64,000 nt of DNA, taken from contig JALPQD010000138.1 in the NCBI GenBank assembly GCA_023101885.1, positions 2,534,542 through 2,598,541 of the forward strand, given 5' to 3'. Positions 1 to 12,645 of the stretch are shown piece by piece. Every line of letters begins with the position of its first letter. Position 1 is the first letter of the stretch. Origin of the DNA: Typhlomys cinereus (Eukaryota > Chordata > Mammalia > Rodentia > Platacanthomyidae). A program made the position numbers and the translations under genes. The notes beneath the pieces are model-generated. The model ran no database searches, was not told the origin of the DNA, and saw nothing but the letters and a program-made list of their open reading frames with translations.

Positions 1-498
1 TCAGCAAATAATTTCCCTGATTCATTCACTCAGAGTTAGCTTTTCTCCTAGCCTCATGGCCTTGAAAACAATGATTGGTTTGTGTTATATTTACTTTTTA
101 AAGGTTCAATTCTTTAACTCCCTGGAGTGAGAACAGAGTGAAGCTTTTTTCAAATGCTTTTTCTTTAAATGTGTGCAGCTCCAGGGCTTGGCCCCAGAGC
201 ATAACAGATGTTTAACAGACACTTGCTGAAACTTGTGGCTAGGAGTTATACGGATGAGAGAGAACCAAGCGGGAGCAAGAATATACCTGAGAGCTTAGAA
301 AGAACGTGGAGTGTGCACATCTCCATGTGCGAGGGCTGGGTGCAGTGACACACAGGGCCATCTGAGAACGATGGAAGGCAGAATCCCTTGGGGTAATGAC
401 ATGGCCTGCCTGCAGACAGCAGCACTGTGCAGAGACCTAAGCTTGCAGGTCAGTACATGTTGCCTGTGTTCTATTCACAAGTTATTTAATAGGTAATA

Positions 499-757
499 GG
501 ACTGGAGAGAGGGCTCAGGTGAAGACTCTGTCTTGCAAGCAGAAGGTCCTGAGTTCGGATCCCAGGTCCCATGTAAAAATGCTAGATCAAAACAGTGGTG
601 GCCTGCACTTCCAGTGCAGAGTGAAGCAAAAAGGAGGTAGAAAGCAATCCAGGATGATTCCCAAAGTCATCCTTGGTCCTCCACAGGGAAGCATGCATGC
701 ACACACGCATGCACACACGCACACACACCAAAAAATATATATAAATAAATAAAATAC
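499..757 (+). repeat. Older subfamily of the tRNA-headed SINE
   Basis: The head is GGACTGGAGAGAGGGCTCAG with TTGCAAGCAGAAGG and GAGTTCGGATCC after it. The body has AAAGGAGGTAGA and CAATCCAGGATGATTCC in place of the AACAAGGAGGAGGTGGAGG seen in the younger copies. It ends in a mixed CA/GCATGC tail and an A-rich end. Confidence 0.8.
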
Positions 758-1140
758 TAAAAATAAGAAGATGAAAATGAAAACCTTTTGGTGTACTAGT
801 ACACTAGAAAAGGTTGTCAAAAACAAGTAAAATGAAACCAAAAGGAAAGGTTAAAAAATGATAATGAAGATAAACAAAAGTAAAAAACAACCATGGAAAC
901 ACTGCTACTTTGCAGTGCATTTTCACAACAACAACAAAAATTCAATACAAAAGTATGTGTATTGTGTGTGTAAGTAACCAGGGAAGCTGCTTTCTCCTTA
1001 AATTTACTGAATTAAATGGGTGTCCAACAAGTTAGTGAAGCAATAAATCTCACTTGAATGTCTCCCCATCCCTCCGACAATCTAGATCAAGTTACTGCTA
1101 CTTATAACTATTCGACTTAGCATAACCTTCTTAAAATATT

Positions 1141-1141
1141 T

Positions 1142-1208
<67 letters not shown>

Positions 1209-1360
1209 AAGGAGAGAGGGAGGGAGGGTGAAAGCCTGGCACATGGGTGAAGGCAAGAAGACAACTTTCAGAAGTCAGTTCTCTTTCTACCATGTTGGCT
1301 TCTGGGGAATCAAACTCAGGCCACCAAGTCTGAGAATTAGGTGACTTATCTGCTGAGCTC
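1141..1360 (-). repeat. AG microsatellite plus RSINE/B4-like fragment (reverse)
   Basis: A nearly pure AG run (1141-1205) is followed by TTCAGAAGTCAGTTCTCTTT, TTCTGGGGAATCAAACTCAGG (given in part) and TTATCTGCTGAGCTCTTGC, which together are the reversed layout of old rodent tRNA-derived SINEs. Confidence 0.6.
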
Positions 1361-1917
1361 TTGCGAACACACTATGCTAAGTTTTTAACCCATATCCTTG
1401 CCTGTGAAGCCTCCCTTTCTCCCACACCTTTAGCCTTGGCTGCTGCTGCTTCATTCAGCCCATCATGCTCTTTACAAGACTGTAGTCTTCCTTGTCCAGT
1501 GAACCCAAACTCTCAGCCATCTCAAGTTTGCTGCCAGAGCTTCCACGCATGCATGCAAGGCTACTGTGTTATCTAAATTACATTTCATCCATAACCGCAC
1601 TTGATTCAACAGACTGACTCCAATTAGCAAGAAATTATAACATCTTTGCACCTTCATATGCTGGCTCCTCTCACAGTCTCCTGCCTTCAGATTTTACATT
1701 TAGCCAGTACTCAGCTATAATTCTCAACACTCCAGTCTCTGTCTACCTGCCTACATCATCCTGTGTCTATTTAAGTTGCTGGCAAGCATCTGTGAAATAA
1801 TTCCACATATTACATCATATTTAGTGTAGTACAGAAACCAACACATTTTTACTAAGTAAATGAGTTTTGAACTATGTGAATTAAGAAACTCACATTATGA
1901 ATTACAAAAATGTTTAC

Positions 1918-2075
1918 AACTGAGCTAGAGGTACAATGGCACATGCCTGAGATTCCAGAGCTGGGGAGTCTGAGGCTTGCCCTGGCTACATACTTATGAG
2001 TTCCAGGCCAGCCTGGGCCATATGAGACTTGAGATCCTGTCTCAAAAACAAGAAAAAAGAAAAAGAAAACAAAAT
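1918..2075 (+). repeat. B1-like SINE (7SL-derived)
   Basis: It shows the B1 order: CACATGCCTGAGATTCCAG, GGGGAGTCTGAGG, GAGTTCCAGGCCAGCCTGGG, then GAGATCCTGTCTCAAAAAC and an A-rich tail. Confidence 0.8.
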
Positions 2076-2468
2076 TATACTTGTAAAAGAAACAAGCGAG
2101 GCTTTCTCTACCCTTGGTCCATGTGTATACAAAGCAAGACTGTAAGAACAAGGTGCTTGTGTGTCTCCAGCTGTTCTGCTTCCCTCCGTCCTTTGTCTTC
2201 CTCTGCCCTTCACTGCAATCACCAGCAGAAGAGCTGTTACAGCACCAATAACCACACCCTTCCCGCTCTCTAGTCTGCCAATCATTCTCCCATGAGAACG
2301 CCCTATTCCTGAGCCTCCCAAGAGACCTGGACCAGTTCGAGTCGGAGCATCTGCACTGCGCACATCAATGGTGAGCTACGAAGGAAACAGCTAAAGTGCA
2401 TTTGCTAAAGCCTGTGTCACCCAGCGGAAGGCTCCTGACTGTCTCAGGCCGCAGCTCACATCCGATCA

Positions 2469-2681
<213 letters not shown>

Positions 2682-3663
2682 TTATTACACAAAGTAAAAT
2701 AAGCTTGTAGGAGTATTTAAGTTTTTTTTTTGCCTCAAAAAGTTGTTTAAATGAACAATTAGCGTTCAAATAACATGTTGGAAAAATAACTTCCAATACA
2801 TTTCACTGGTTCCAGATACACAGTGCTAACACATTATAATTTGAAGAATAAAAAATATTTCATACTTTCTGAGAATTGAAACAATGCTTTTATTTTCACT
2901 GTAACTTCCAGAATGCTTACTACTACACAAAATATCATAAACACTTAACAACCCTATCAGGTGATATCATGAACTTTTCCACCAATAGTATTGTAAAAAT
3001 GTGTCACATGACGTAAGGAATGATCCATAATTATTAACATATTGTTTTATACTGAAGGCTTTAAATGTAAATGGACATTTCATTGATTCTTTCAAATTTG
3101 CTAGTATTAGAAAGTGACATGGTCAATTCAAAGCACTGATCTTGCTTGAACAGAGCCTCATCAACAGTCACCTATAGTTCTAAAGAAAAAAAGGGAATAG
3201 AGAGTGTCTGAAAAAAATCACGCGTCACTGATGAGTGAAGAACATTTCCATGCAGAAGGATAAGCCAGAGTTTCCTTTCTCCAGAGAAGAAAGAGCTTCT
3301 AACCTCCCTAAAAAGGCTTGCTGAGGGGAAGGACTGTGTTTTCTTTGAGAGAATATTTTCTATTCATTTCTTTCTACTGAAAATGCTGAGTCCTGGGTTA
3401 GCAGGAAAGAGTTCTGAGACTTCGGCAACATGGAGACACCAGTCAATGTGGACAAGCGCAGGTTCCATGAAAAGATCTCAAGACACTGGCAGCAAAAACA
3501 ACCTCAGGAAGCATAGAGGACCCTAGAGCCCACTTCTTGAAGCTCTCAGCCCAAGTTGGTAATGCTTCAGGAAAGGGGGAAGACACCTTTTGAAGCTTAG
3601 GGTGAGGAAAGGTACTCAAGAAAAGAATACCTTGAAAAACCTTAACTTAAAATCACCATGAAA

Positions 3664-3955
3664 GGGGCTGGAGAGGTGGCTCAGGGATAAGCCTTTGCCT
3701 TGCAGGCGGAAGGTCCTGAATTCGGATCCTAGACCCCACTATAGACGCCAGGCGGAAGCGGGGGCGGGGGGGGGGGGAGAGGCAGCCTGCGTTTCTGGTC
3801 CTGGTAGGGCGGAACCTGTGAATCCTGGGGCAGAGTAAACAAGAAGGAGGTGGAGGTGGTCCATGGTGGTTCCCGAATTCGTCCGTGGTTCTACACACAC
3901 ACACACACACACACATGCACACACATACGCACACACGCACAACTGAATAAAAAAA
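3664..3955 (+). repeat. Younger tRNA-headed SINE, copy 1
   Basis: The head GGGGCTGGAGAGGTGGCTCA carries a pol III A-box and is followed by a B-box (GTTCGGATCC-like, here ATTCGGATCC), a G-rich body, a CA stretch and an ACTGAATAAA tail. A 15-bp target-site duplication, AAAATCACCATGAAA, flanks it (3649-3663 and 3956-3970), proving retrotransposition. A G-run sits in the body. Confidence 0.9.
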
Positions 3956-6299
3956 AAAATCACCATGAAAGCCAAAATTATTATTCAGCAGCAAATGCAT
4001 AAGTGTGAGGAAAATGACAACATCCAAACTCCAGGACTGAGCGGCAACCTATTCAGAGGCAGCACTTGCACTTTCAGTGAAAATCCCAGCATGGATGCTA
4101 GTGCCATTGCTATCTTCCTTGTTCTTCACGATTGCAACGCAGCATTCCTGAACACTATGGCTGCTGAGAAGAAAACCATGGCAGAGGCCTAAAATCAGAG
4201 TAGGGACAAATAATCCCCCTTACAAGTCAGTATACGAGGCCGTCCTGGTAACAAAAACAGCTATGTTTCACATTAAAAACTTTAATTCCGAGCACAGAGC
4301 AAACCTAGGAATATAAAGACAACTCTCTTGATTAACTGCTCTATTAACTGCTTATGAGGGGCAGTTTTCTCAAACTCTTCTTCAATGTTACAATGACTTC
4401 TTTTGTATAACTACTATGCAGAAATAACTTAAAAATCTTTCCCATTTACATTTATTTTGATGGTTGACTGAAATTTAAATTTTTGTCAACTTGGTTAACA
4501 AAACTTTGTATGATTATATTTTGTGTGATCCCCTCCTCATTTGGCATTTCTAATAGTTGATTTTTATTGAATTCTACAAAAATCATGGACTATAATAGAT
4601 GGGGTAATTTAAACTGAATCTTTAAAGTTTTGAGAACTACTAATATAACCAGGTAACAATGCACAGCAATAAAAGTCCACACTGAAAAAAAAATGCCTTA
4701 ATAAATTTATTATTTTCTGGTTCTCTTTCTAAAATTATCTCCCCAGTTGGCTTATTTGGACAGGGGCCCATCAAGATGTACATTCTGCTTATTCAGTCTT
4801 CGGAATCCAGAAGTTCCAGAGGAGTCTCTGCTCCTCCCTTCACCCCACACCACTGCCCTGAAAGCCCTGGTCTGGTCCTCTGAGTCCTCACTTTGTCTTC
4901 ACCATTCAAATACGAAGGACTGAACAGACCTAATGTTAAGGAAAGTGGCAAGAAAATGTTACAGATACATCTACAAAGAGAAGGGTAACATCTGCTCAGT
5001 GAGCAGGTTTGGAGCCAGAGCAGGTGAGCTGTGGCTCAAGAGTCTGACCCTTGAATGTGGGGCACGCTGAACTCGCAGAGCGCTTGCTGATCACAGACCT
5101 TCAGAGGATCTTACCCTGCGTCGAGAAAGAGGCTGAGCACTTGTGCTGTCTGTACACGTACTCAAGTGGCTGCACAGCTAGCAAGGACACTTGCCAAGCA
5201 AGCCCAATAACCTGAGTTTGATTCTGAGTGCTTAGATTTTTAGTGTATTCGGCTTAATTGCAGTTATTCTTTTGATACTTAGATCATACTGTTCTACCAC
5301 TAACACTGTCTCCTCAGCCCCTGCCTGCTGGCATCACACCTAGAAACCATGGCATCCTTCACTCTGCATTCTGTCCCCACTTCACACTATAATTGGGTTT
5401 ACCTGACCTCAGAAAAATCTGCAGCTTTGTTGCTTTCTGGCCTAACATAAATGACCCATGCTTATCTTGAACATTTCCTGCTCCAAACCTGAATTAGTCA
5501 TTTTTCTTAGAAGTACAGTGCTTTTTCCCAGTGAAACCATAGTGGGTACTTATTACTGCTGTGTTGAACTGCTTCAAAGCCCTTTCAGAAACACAATTAA
5601 AAGATGCACACTGCAAAAAAAGGGAAAAAATCATGGATTCATTCTGTTTGTTGCCATTCCCAAACTGGGAATTATATGTGCTTGTTATATTCCCAAAAGA
5701 TCTTGATTTTTAATGTTAATATAGGATACTTGTTTTTTCTTAAAATGAACAAAAACATTTTCAAAGTGGCTATACTAACATTAGTACTAACAGTAAAATT
5801 ATGGTTTAAAAGTTAACATTTTTTTGAAGTTCTTTTATCTTGAGGCAACACTGGCCCACACATCTGGAGTCAGGCCACACCTGAGCGACAGCATGCTGAG
5901 TCTCAGCTTCAGTGCTGTCCAAATCAGGACTACGTGAGAGAGTGTGTTGTCAACACTATCAAAGATGGATGTGTGTCTGCTTTCAAATATAAGGAATGGC
6001 TTTTCTCTTTCCTATTTTTGAATACCTAAAGCACTGCCAAAGTTAAAAACTAGGTAACAACTAGATAACTAGATAAAAACAAAGATAAAAACGAGAAATC
6101 TTGTTTCCATCTGATTTCCCCTCCTCTACCTATAGGTAACATTAAGTTTTTGGTTCCTTTGGGTGTTTTATATGAAAAATATGGCCACTCCCCTTTTCTC
6201 TCTCTTTTGAAACTTCATAGCAGAGCACAGAAATCTTCCAATTCTTTCACTCCACTGTTGATTTTTTTTATGTTTAGCAGAATGGCCTCTAAATGAGGG

Positions 6300-6402
6300 C
6301 AGTCATGGAGGCCTATGACTGCACTCCTAGCATTTGGCAGGCGGAAGCAAGAGGATCAGGAGGCCAAGGCCTGGCTTGGTACATGGGGCTCAGGAATCAG
6401 CT
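6300..6402 (+). repeat. B1-like fragment, diverged
   Basis: GACTGCACTCCTAGCATTTGG followed by CAGGCGGAAGCAAGAGGATC and CAAGGCCTGGCTTGG follows the B1 layout; the 3' part is lost. Confidence 0.55.
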
Positions 6403-6624
6403 GTTGAGTGCAAAAATCTGCCAGATTTGCTGCCTATGCCATTTTGCTTAGCTTCCCTAATCTTCCACCTCATAATCTAAAAATGTGGATGAGACACAAT
6501 TCTTCATCTTATATGAAGATTCTGGGGAAAAATTTTAATTTAAAAGACAAAACTTTGGCATAGTTACCGACACATGAAAGTGCTTAAAATGTTGGCTATT
6601 ACCTAATAGAGATTGTTATTGTGT

Positions 6625-6925
6625 TGTCCTTACATTGCCTTCTTCATCAGAGCCGTCTCAGACAACCTTCCTTTTCTAACTTCTCTTTCTACCCAACAGC
6701 CCCCTGTGATGTGGTTTCTATGCTTCATAGCCCACTGAATTGCTTCAAGGTCACCTGCAACTCCTGTAGGCTAAAGCTATTGCCCTGTCTTGGGTCTTAC
6801 TTCTTATGACCTGGTAGTTAATTTCACACTTAGTCTGGTCTCCAACATAAACATCTCTCGCTGTTGATTCTGTGCTTACTTGGTCTCCCTCGTCTCTTTC
6901 ACTAACTACTTGAAACAACTACATG
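6625..6925 (+). repeat. Possible L2 fragment
   Basis: A pyrimidine-rich stretch with TTCAAGGTCACCTGCAACTC and TTACTTCTTATGACCTGGTA follows the L2 order, weakly. Confidence 0.35.
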
Positions 6926-7011
6926 TAGTCTGGGCCTTTTCCTTTCCTTTCATGCAGCTTCCCTAAACAGAACTAATACAAACTACCTTAGTGTAGATTA
7001 CTGCTTTATTC

Positions 7012-7279
7012 CTTCATTTGTGTGTCTTTATGTGTGTGTCTCTCTGTATCAGAGGGTACTATGTGTGCCTGTGGAAGCCCAAGAGTGACTTCGGGAATCA
7101 TCCTGGATTGCTTCTACCTCCTATTTGCTTTGCTCTGGGATTTCCCAGGCTCTGCCTCACAGGGGCAGAAGTACAGGCCGCCACTGTTTCCAACTGGCAT
7201 TTTTACGTGGGATCTGAACTCAGGACCTTCTGCTTGTGAGGCGGAGTCTTAACCCCTGAGCCATTTCTCCAGCCCTGAT
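7012..7279 (-). repeat. Older subfamily of the tRNA-headed SINE (reverse)
   Basis: The body matches the older type (ATCCTGGATTGCTTCTACCTCC on this strand is its reverse, shown in part) and the head ends CTCCAGCCCT. A likely target-site duplication CTGCTTTATTC is at 7001-7011 and 7280-7290. An RSINE/B4-like fragment follows directly at its right. Confidence 0.82.
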
Positions 7280-7294
7280 CTGCTTTATTCTTAA

Positions 7295-7460
7295 TGAGAC
7301 CAGAATGAGTGTGTGGGAGAGAGAGAGCACATGCATGCATGATATTGTGTGACCTTTTTAGTCGCTCCTCTCCTTCCATCGTGTGAGCTTCTGGTGATCT
7401 CGGTTTGCCAGTTTTGCAAATAGGTGACTGATCCACTGAGCTATTTTACTGCTCTCCCTC
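7295..7460 (-). repeat. RSINE/B4-like fragment (reverse)
   Basis: Start of a GAGAGAGAGC tract, then TCGGTTTGCCAGTTTTGCAA and ACTGATCCACTGAGCTATTT, the reversed end of an old tRNA-like head. Confidence 0.45.
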
Positions 7461-7493
7461 CCTCCAAACCCAGGGTATTTCCAGAATGCAGTA

Positions 7494-7612
7494 GACATCA
7501 GTTTTAAAGCCAGTGAGGTCTGACTTTGAATCCTGGCTCTATGTCTCACTGCCTGGTGACCTTGAACAAGTTACTCCGTCTGTGTATTATTCTGGATTGC
7601 TCAGTAATAAAT
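7494..7612 (+). repeat. MIR fragment
   Basis: CTTTGAATCCTGGCTCTATG and CCTTGAACAAGTTACTCCG are hallmarks of the ancient mammalian MIR core region. Confidence 0.65.
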
Positions 7613-9196
7613 GACAGGTTTTTTCCTGTGTGAGGGAAAAACATAGCTTAAACTGCTCTGCACATGAATCCTAACCAAATGGCAAAGAACCCTTGGATGG
7701 AGTTTTATTTCCACATTTATCCTCTTGACTTTAGCGATACACAGAAATTTCTTTATTCTCATGTGTGAGAATATGTTATCCTCAGTGTCTTTAAGACTCT
7801 AGCAGTTACCACACAAAATATATGTTAGGAAAAGGCTAAAACTTCCAATTTGGAATATTTAATAGCAAAGCAAGACCAGTAAAGACAAACATTTTGCAAA
7901 GAACATGATGTTGTACTAGTTTCCTCTATGTGGCATGGACCTAAAAAAAAAAGTATTTCAGTTTTAAGTCAGAATGAAATCGGTTATAAGACCACAAGGG
8001 CACTTGACTGAGCCTCCTTCATGACTCAAATTAAGGAAGAAAGTTAAGCTATTATGAGCTTAAAAGTAGGTCACCCATTTATTCCTTTGGTCAGCAAATA
8101 TGTGAATGACACTTCTATGTCAGTGGAGAAGACAATAAATAAACTAGACAATAAAAATGGCAACACCAGGGAACAATAAATGCCAGGGAAATAGTGTGAT
8201 CATCTGGGATGGACCAAGGAGAGTCACTCTTGACATGTGAAGAGAGGCTTTTCTGAAAAGGTACCATTCCAGCATGAGATTAGCATATTCATGAAACCTG
8301 AAGGAGACCAAGGGGATTAAATGCAAAGAGAAAGGGGGAGTATAAGATTAATCTGAACCTAAGGAGAAACTATATTTTATAACACTGGGAGGCTCTTTGA
8401 GGGTCCAAAGTAATAAAATGAACACTAATAAACATTAAATAAAAGCAAGCACCCAAAAGGACTAGACTTGATCACTGATGGGGGCTCCATAAGGAAGTGC
8501 ACTTCAGCTGTCAATGCAAACAAGTTAACAGCTTATGAGTGAAGAAGGTCATCAACTTTCATCAGCATTCAAGACAGGAGAAGTTCTTAAGCAATACTGG
8601 CTTACAGACAAGATGATGCAGCATCTACAACACCGTCACCTCTCTTAATATAATACCAGAGCAACAGCTGGTCTTCTTTCTGGATTTATGTGGTAAAGTT
8701 TCCTTAGCTATTCCAGTGCTACCTCTTAGGTGGTAATATTTCTGTAGGTCAATTCCACAATCTGGAAAGTGTCACATTTTGTTGTTCCCCAAATAGGTAT
8801 TTTCATCCTACCTATTTTAGTAATTTCTACAGGATCTTGAAGTCTGTTGTAAATTATTCTGAATAATGAATCTGACTGGACTGATAAGTGAGTCATTTTA
8901 ACTAAACTACTGATTTGGTGTGCTATTTACTCAACTTATGGTAGTGTTATAATAATATTTATAAATGCAATCTGGTCACACTTCTAACATGTTCTTTACA
9001 CAGATAAATACATCCAGATAGCTATTTTGATATGCAATTATTTCTTAAGAAGGGAAGATATGTAGTCTAAACATTATGGTTTATTAAACCACATAATTTT
9101 AAATCCAAATGTCAAGCCTGGAGAATAAGATACCGAGATTTCCATTTCTGTATAAATGTACTTTAAAAATGGCAACACATTTAGGAAATACTTGTT

Positions 9197-9464
9197 TTTT
9201 TAATTTTTTTTTATTTATTCAATTGTGCGAGCGTGCGTGCGTGTGTGCGTGTGTGTGTGTGTGTATGTGTAGAACCATGGGCGAATTCGGGAACCACAAT
9301 GGACCACCTCCACCTCCTCCTTGTTTACTGTGCCCCGGGATTCACAGGCTCTGCACTACCAGGACCAGAAACGCAGGCCGCTTCTGCCTGGCGTCTAGGA
9401 ACCGAACTCAGAACCTTCCACCTGCAAGGCAGAGGCTTAACCCCTGAGCCACCTCTCCAGCCCC
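9197..9464 (-). repeat. Younger tRNA-headed SINE, copy 2 (reverse)
   Basis: This is the same family read on the minus strand: tail at the left, GT stretch, body, and head ending CCACCTCTCCAGCCCC at the right. The target-site duplication AGGAAATACTTGTT is at 9183-9196 and 9465-9478. Confidence 0.9.
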
Positions 9465-9621
9465 AGGAAATACTTGTTATCTAAGACACTGTCACTACTT
9501 GCTTCTTGTTCATAAACCAAAGAGTACACATGTCTTTTTTACTTTTTCATTGAATCAGATGAGTAGGGTGAAGCCATCCTGTACTGATTCATTAAAATAT
9601 GGACACTAGGAGTGAGAGTCA

Positions 9622-9722
9622 AGAGAGTGAGATACAGAGCTCAGTGACTAAGGCTCAAAAACCTGCAACCTGAGTTCAACTCTTGGGAGCCCATGTGGTG
9701 CAAAGAAAGAAATGTCTTTAAA
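9622..9722 (+). repeat. B2-like 5' fragment
   Basis: ATACAGAGCTCAGTGACTAA and CCTGAGTTCAACTCTTGGG followed by GCCCATGTGGTGC resembles the start of a B2-type element; the rest is absent. Confidence 0.4.
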
Positions 9723-10749
9723 AATAGACACTAGGGATCCAAGAAAACAGATTAAGCTGTGCACAATTATTTTTTCCCATGAACCTACTGCAATAAAGTT
9801 AGCGGGATAGTAATCAAAGTTCTGTGCAGAAAAGTTCATAAAACATCGAGCCCCACATTTCATTAGCTGCTGGCTTCACTACTGCAGCTAGGGCTCCACA
9901 CAGTTAATATGATAACAATGTGAAGTCACTTTTCAAAGGGAAAGACTAGCTAGGAAGAAATAGATTTCTATTTGCTCAACTATTTAGAATCAGTTAATTA
10001 GGTGCAAGCATATGACAAGGTTGGGATATTTCTATGGTATACTATTTTCTTTATTCACTCCTGTCTTCAACGGAATTATTTACATATTTGTCTTGTGACT
10101 GTAGTACAAAGTAGACTAGATTGTGTACACCCCTTTCTTTTTGGACTGGAGAATATGTGTGGTTTGACTAAGCACAGATCTGAACCCAATCTATAACCTG
10201 AAATGCAGGTAACCCACAGGAAAAAAAATAGCTAATGTGAACCACTGGATCTGGGGCTGGTTTAATGTAAGATCACAATGGAACAATGACTGGTACGATT
10301 TATAGTATGAAAAAGAAAGAAGCTTGTTTAGCTACAAAACTCACTCCAACTGTACAATGAAATTGGTTGAACACTTTTGCTATACAATTAATTAATGGTT
10401 GTAATATTTTGTGCTCATTAACTATTATATATATACAATTACATTATTTTTATAAATTTGAATGACACTTTCAGATATCAAAACTAGCTTGTAGAACATC
10501 TGTTGGGAAATGTTCATGCAGATTCTATGGATTATTGGATCCACTGTAAATGATGATGCAGAAGACCAGTACCAAGTTTCCTCTCAGAAGGAAGTCACTT
10601 GAACACACTTTTTTCAAGCTACTTTACCTTCTGCCTTCTGTTTATTTCTTGGCTTAATTTTGGAAAGGGCTACCGCAGGTTGGGCAGGTTCTGAAGAATG
10701 AAGTCAGTTCCAGAAGAGAAGATAAAGGACACAGAGGGGGGGCCACACA

Positions 10750-10850
10750 TGGCTAACACCTCTGTTCTTGGGCAAATTGCTCAGTTTCTGGAGGTTTCAG
10801 TTCCTAAAATGGATATGACTAGTGTAACCTCTAGTTTGCCTTTTAATTCA
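10750..10850 (+). repeat. MIR fragment
   Basis: CTTGGGCAAATTGCTCAGTT and TCAGTTCCTAAAATGGATAT match the MIR core order. Confidence 0.6.
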
Positions 10851-11398
10851 GCATTCACACTTCAATGGACATCAGTTTTATATAAAAAGAATGGGCTGCA
10901 AACTCCCCCTGGCTGTGTTTTTATCTCATCAATTACCCTGTAATTTGCAACACAAAAATTAGGACTTGGGAGACATTACATATGTTGTGAGGATGGTGGC
11001 TCTGAATTTACTTTTCACTGATGGTGAGGCCAAGAGAGCAGGAAGAGCAGGATCCTGGGTATAAAACGACTCACTGATAGAAGCTGGAAGAAAACAGACC
11101 AGATCTGAGGCCCACAGGAAGGACCAAAGGTGAGATGACTCCGGTTTGGCAGCACCTAAGGATCCAACACAGGCAGGAGAGCCTGTGTCCACCTTCTGCA
11201 GGAGCAAGAACCCAGCTTGGACACGAAATTGCCAGCAATGTGCCAAAGCAGGACAGAAATACAAACCAAGGACAGGAATAGCAGAGAAAAACTGCTCCTG
11301 CATATGCAACCTGCTGGTCCTAAGAACATAGTAGTTGACCCCGAATTATCAGAGGAGCAGGCACGTCTTGAGCAGCCTCTGAAACGTCAATGTTTAAA

Positions 11399-11642
11399 GG
11401 CTGGGGAGATGGCTCCATGGTTAAAATCTCTGCCTCGCAAGCAAAAGGACCTTAATTTGAATCCTAGGTGTCACATAATAATGCTAGATATATGACCACA
11501 GTGGTCTGCAATTCTGACCTTGAAAGGCAGAGCCTTGGAAATCCCAGAGCAAAGCAATCCAGGATGATACCCAATATCACTCCTGCACCTCCGCAGACAA
11601 ACACACTCAAACACACACAAAACAACAACAACAACAAAAAAC
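11399..11642 (+). repeat. Older subfamily of the tRNA-headed SINE
   Basis: The head GGCTGGGGAGATGGCTCCAT is followed by an older-type body (CAATCCAGGATGATACCC) and an ACACAC/AACAAC tail. It is more diverged than the copy at 15982. Confidence 0.75.
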
Positions 11643-12351
11643 CTTTACTGTTCAGCAAAATGGCATGATATCATAGAACTAGATTTGCAGGTGGTTTAAG
11701 TGGCCAGTCTTGTGCCACACATGTGGTTAACCAGGAAAGAGATTAGCATGGGTTTCTAAACATCACTCTTCAGAAAACCAAACACACTATTACCCTGTCT
11801 GTACTGCTGACACATAAAAGATGAAGTCAGTTACCTAAGGTACAGCTTGGTAAATTTTGTTACAGCCAGAGTTCAAGTTCATTGTGTTGAGATCAACAGA
11901 GTTTCAAGGGTGTCTGACCTACATGGTGTGGACACTGCCAGCCACGATGTGTTGGACCACATTCACGGCATCCTGGGATGCACAGGTTCTCACCTGCTTA
12001 AGGACCATTTTGTGTCCTTAGCTCAAAATTTTGTACCTAACCAGAGAACGTGGCTCTAGGTCCATCCTGAAAAATATTAAGAATACTGTATTTTCTCCAA
12101 TATTTTGTTTTTATAGATTTCAGAGTACCCTATTACTACTGTCAGAAATACTGTGTTTCTGACCTGTACTCTAATCAGTCTTTTCTATTTTCTTGTTCCT
12201 TTCAATAACTTAATGGTAAACTCATTTTCTTTCCCAAGAAGTCATTATCTAACCACTATTTAATGATCTAATTTGATTATTATAAAAATGTAAGTTATAA
12301 AATAAATTATGACTCATGATTTTGATTGTTGAACTTAAAAGCTGACAACTC

Positions 12352-12645
12352 TAAAACTGGGAAGACGACTCAGCTGGTAAAGTGCTTGTCACATACGCCT
12401 GATGATCTGAATTCGGACCCCCAGATCTCCCTGTAAAAGTGAGATACAGTGGCTGTGGGAGATGGGAGGTGGAGACCCAAGAATTTCCAAAAGCTCATGG
12501 GCCAGCTAGCCTAGTGCACACAGCAGTGTGAAGACTCAGTCTCAAACAAGGTGGACAGGCAAGTGACAATATCCAGAGATTGTCCTGTGACCTCCAACAA
12601 GTGCTGTGGTATGTATGTGTTCCCTTCCCCACACCAGAAGAGTTT
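12352..12645 (+). repeat. B4-like SINE (tRNA head fused to B1-like part)
   Basis: The head CTGGGAAGACGACTCAGCTG, then GAATTCGGACCCCCAGATC, a B1-like middle (GAAGACTCAGTCTCAAACAA) and the tail block TCCTGTGACCTCCAACAAG give the order of rodent B4 elements. Confidence 0.65.

Noticed and set aside
11146..11331. Cys-containing 61-codon frame that looked like a small protein
   Set aside because: No known motif spacing, no conserved context, and it runs up to an older SINE; chance is enough to explain it.
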